Assembly (NCBI GenBank): GCA_023230925.1
Contig: JALNWK010000035.1
Coordinates: 1 to 31,379, forward strand
From: Limnochordia bacterium
GTDB taxonomy: Bacteria > Bacillota > Limnochordia > DUMW01
Length of the DNA stretch: 31,379 nucleotides
Direction: 5' to 3'
A program made the position numbers and the translations under genes. This document shows, piece after piece, positions 29,554 to 31,379 of this stretch. How positions within the stretch are numbered: the stretch's first letter is position 1; every line of letters starts with the position of its first letter. The notes beneath the pieces were generated by a model that saw nothing but the letters and a program-made list of their open reading frames with translations, did not search any database and was not told the DNA's origin.

Positions 29554-30982
29554 TGTCTCCACCCTTGGCCACATCTCCCTTTTTATCCTTACATATTTCT
29601 CCTTTAGATTTTTGCTCCGTTTTCATTCTCCGTCTGGAAGTCCAACCCTCAATATTCCTTTGTTTTGCTCTCCCTATAGCGAGGGCACCCTTGGGAACAT
29701 CTAACGTGATGGTTGAGCCTGCCGCGACAAAAGTATCTTCAAAGATATGAACTGGGGCCACCAAGCTCGAATTGCTACCAATAAATGATCGATCATCGAT
29801 TAAAGTTTTGTGCTTCTGCTTACCATCAAAGTTGCAGGTGATCGTCCCCGCCCCGATGTTCACCTCCTCGCCAATGGTTGCATCACCCATATAGCTTAGA
29901 TGGGGCACTTTACTATTCTGACCCACCCTAGTGTTCTTTAACTCCACATAAGAACCAACCTTAGCATTGGGTCCGATTAGACAACCGGGTCTAATATATG
30001 AGAAGGGGCCTACAACACTGTGCTCCTTGATTGTACTACCGATGATCACCACTGAGCTGTCCACAACTACATTATCTTCGATCAAAGCATCCTGAATCCT
30101 GCTGCAAGGACCAATCGTGCAGTTAGAACCAATCTTTGTCTCGCCAGTAATCACAGCGTAAGGGGAAATGATTGTGTCCTTTCCGATGCAGACATCTACA
30201 TCAATCGTAGTATGGTCCGGATCAATAAAGGTAACCCCTTTCCTCATCCAGAGTTCCTTGATCCTACGGCCTAGCTGTTGATGAGCTATCGCCAACTGTA
30301 TCCGATCATTTACGCCAAAGGCCTCAGTTGGATCATCAAGGGTAACCGTATGGACCATACCCTCTAGATGCGAGAACACATCGGTTAAGTAATACTCTCC
30401 TTGAACATTCTTCGGAGAGATCAACTTCAGGCTTTGGAACAAACTGGCCTTATCAAAACAGTACATACCAGTGTTGATCTCGTTAATCTGACGTTGGCTT
30501 GCTGTCGCATCCTTCTCCTCTACAATACCAGCAAAACACCCCAGATCATCACGAAGAATACGGCCATAACCCTCAGGGGATTCTATTGCTGCTGTCAGTA
30601 CCGTAGCTACGGCACCGGTTGCTTCGTGTTCGGTAACCAACCTGAGTACAGTCTCAGGGCGCAACATGGGAGTATCTCCATATAGTACCAAAACCGGTCC
30701 TTCAAATCCAGCGAGGGTCTCTTCTGCTTGTATCACCGCGTGGCCAGTACCTAGCTGCTCCGGCTGAAAGGCATAAGTATACTTGGTCCCTAAAACCCTT
30801 TGAACCTCTTCGCCTTGATGTCCGACCACAACTACCACTTTGGGGTTTTGCAGGCACTCGAGTCCCCTTAGTACATGCTTGATCATGGGCACTCCGCAAA
30901 CCGGATGCAGCACCTTTGGTAGGGCTGAATTCATTCTGGTCCCCAAACCCGCGGCTAGAACAATGGCGGCAATTCCGGGCAT
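29543..30982 (-). CDS. glmU: Bifunctional GlcN-1-P acetyltransferase / UDP-GlcNAc pyrophosphorylase
   Basis: Makes UDP-N-acetylglucosamine for peptidoglycan. The N-terminal uridylyltransferase domain begins with VLAAGLGTRMNSALPKVLH; GTGHAV and LYGDTPML are further landmarks. From about residue 255 a left-handed beta-helix of hexapeptide repeats carries the acetyltransferase site with VPHLSYMGDATIG and AGTITCNFDG. From ATG 30982 (AAAGGTG upstream) it is 479 aa, about 20 longer than usual because of a Lys-rich tail that overlaps the prs start. The longer open frame to 31186 includes the tRNA gene and is not coding. It follows tRNA-Gln by about 120 nt and may share its promoter. Confidence 0.96.
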   Translation of the reverse strand: MPGIAAIVLAAGLGTRMNSALPKVLHPVCGVPMIKHVLRGLECLQNPKVVVVVGHQGEEVQRVLGTKYTYAFQPEQLGTGHAVIQAEETLAGFEGPVLVLYGDTPMLRPETVLRLVTEHEATGAVATVLTAAIESPEGYGRILRDDLGCFAGIVEEKDATASQRQINEINTGMYCFDKASLFQSLKLISPKNVQGEYYLTDVFSHLEGMVHTVTLDDPTEAFGVNDRIQLAIAHQQLGRRIKELWMRKGVTFIDPDHTTIDVDVCIGKDTIISPYAVITGETKIGSNCTIGPCSRIQDALIEDNVVVDSSVVIIGSTIKEHSVVGPFSYIRPGCLIGPNAKVGSYVELKNTRVGQNSKVPHLSYMGDATIGEEVNIGAGTITCNFDGKQKHKTLIDDRSFIGSNSSLVAPVHIFEDTFVAAGSTITLDVPKGALAIGRAKQRNIEGWTSRRRMKTEQKSKGEICKDKKGDVAKGGDSDL

Positions 30983-31100
30983 GCAATCACACCTTTTAGT
31001 TCGTCTCGCTGTACCTATTCGACGCCGGTAGACTGTTTCCTTTGTGGATTTAGCTGTAGTGAATAGAAAAAACATGGAATGAAACACGCAGAGGAAAAAA

Positions 31101-31174
31101 TGGCTGGGGCGCCTGGATTCGAACCAGGGATGAGTGGTCCAAAGCCACTTGCCTTGCCTCTTGGCTACGCCCCA
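31101..31174 (-). tRNA. tRNA-Gln (anticodon UUG)
   Basis: Cloverleaf on the minus strand: acceptor TGGGGCG with CGCCCCA, discriminator G and encoded CCA. The anticodon stem is AGTGG/CCACT with loop CTTTGGA (anticodon TTG), and the T arm is CCTGG-TTCGAAT-CCAGG. 74 nt. The U-A first pair and G73 are typical of bacterial tRNA-Gln. Confidence 0.95.
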
Positions 31175-31212
31175 GCGGATAAACAAAACAAGATAAAGTG
31201 TCAGCGTGATTT

Positions 31213-31241
31213 ACTATATCAAAAAAGCTCTGCTCTGTCAA
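31213..31241 (-). promoter_or_regulatory. Strong promoter of tRNA-Gln (and probably glmU-prs)
   Basis: On the minus strand TTGACA (31236-31241), 17-nt spacer, TATAGT (31213-31218): near-consensus. Start of transcription would fall about 30 nt before the tRNA 5' end. No gene was recognised in the last 138 bases of the window. Confidence 0.85.
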
Positions 31242-31379
31242 CCGCCACAAAAGTCAGGAGTGAGTCAACGATTAGCGGGTAGAGGCTCCATCTCCAAGTC
31301 GGCTCGGTTCCTTACGTGCTAGAAAGTGGTACCTTCATTGAGTCTGTTGAACAGGTTCGACAATCCACCAGACGAAGTC

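Noticed and set aside
1..31379. CRISPR array or integrated phage
   Set aside because: No regularly spaced repeats and no phage structural, integrase or cas genes were seen.

Overview
The window reads as chromosome of a strictly anaerobic, Gram-positive-type bacterium, most likely a Bacillota of the Clostridia or a neighbouring class. This is inferred from gene content and style: a tetrahydrofolate/corrinoid one-carbon cassette, NfnAB, a ferredoxin-type EtfA, a nickel-type importer with NikR, many GTG and TTG starts behind strong AGGAGG-like ribosome sites, and tRNA genes that encode CCA. Species cannot be named from the sequence. Nearly all genes are on the minus strand; the exceptions are one small membrane gene near the left end and the block from 6.2 to 12.9 kb.

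Layout. 0.4-2.0 kb: an HtrA-type protease and a divergent small membrane protein, separated by a perfect 19-bp palindrome. 2.0-5.2 kb: acyl-CoA dehydrogenase, EtfB and a [4Fe-4S]-bearing EtfA, in the gene order of caffeyl-CoA reductase operons, with another 19-bp palindrome upstream. 5.2-6.1 kb: decayed DNA with an IS110-family transposase remnant. 6.1-12.9 kb (plus strand): an apparent operon fmdE-like, trmO, then a peptide/nickel ABC importer (binding protein, two permeases, one fused double ATPase) and nikR. It starts at a good promoter overlapped by a perfect inverted repeat and ends at a 13-bp-stem hairpin shared with the convergent operon.

12.9-19.5 kb (minus strand): nfnA, nfnB, folD, a RACo-like corrinoid activator, a methyltetrahydrofolate methyltransferase and a corrinoid protein. 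Together these can link the NAD(P)H/ferredoxin pools to folate C1 units, and methyl-THF to a Co-methyl carrier with its reductive activator. No methylene-THF reductase and no substrate-specific methyltransferase is present in the cassette. Nickel import next door would fit CO dehydrogenase/acetyl-CoA synthase or hydrogenase in this organism, but neither lies in the window.

19.6-25.6 kb: glycerate kinase, a YqaA-type membrane protein, a frameshifted lipoprotein, a cassette of two zinc-ribbon membrane proteins around a DUF2085 protein, and a secreted esterase. 25.7-26.7 kb is a graveyard of minus-strand pseudogenes, one of which is recognisable as DUF2442. 26.8-31.4 kb: tRNA-Arg(CCG), two tiny membrane proteins, an AAA-type ATPase, prs, glmU and tRNA-Gln(UUG) with a textbook promoter.

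The most interesting material is the nickel operon that includes an FmdE-like gene under a probable NikR site, and the compact NfnAB-FolD-RACo-methyltransferase-corrinoid cassette. I found no CRISPR array, prophage, or clearly new defence system.
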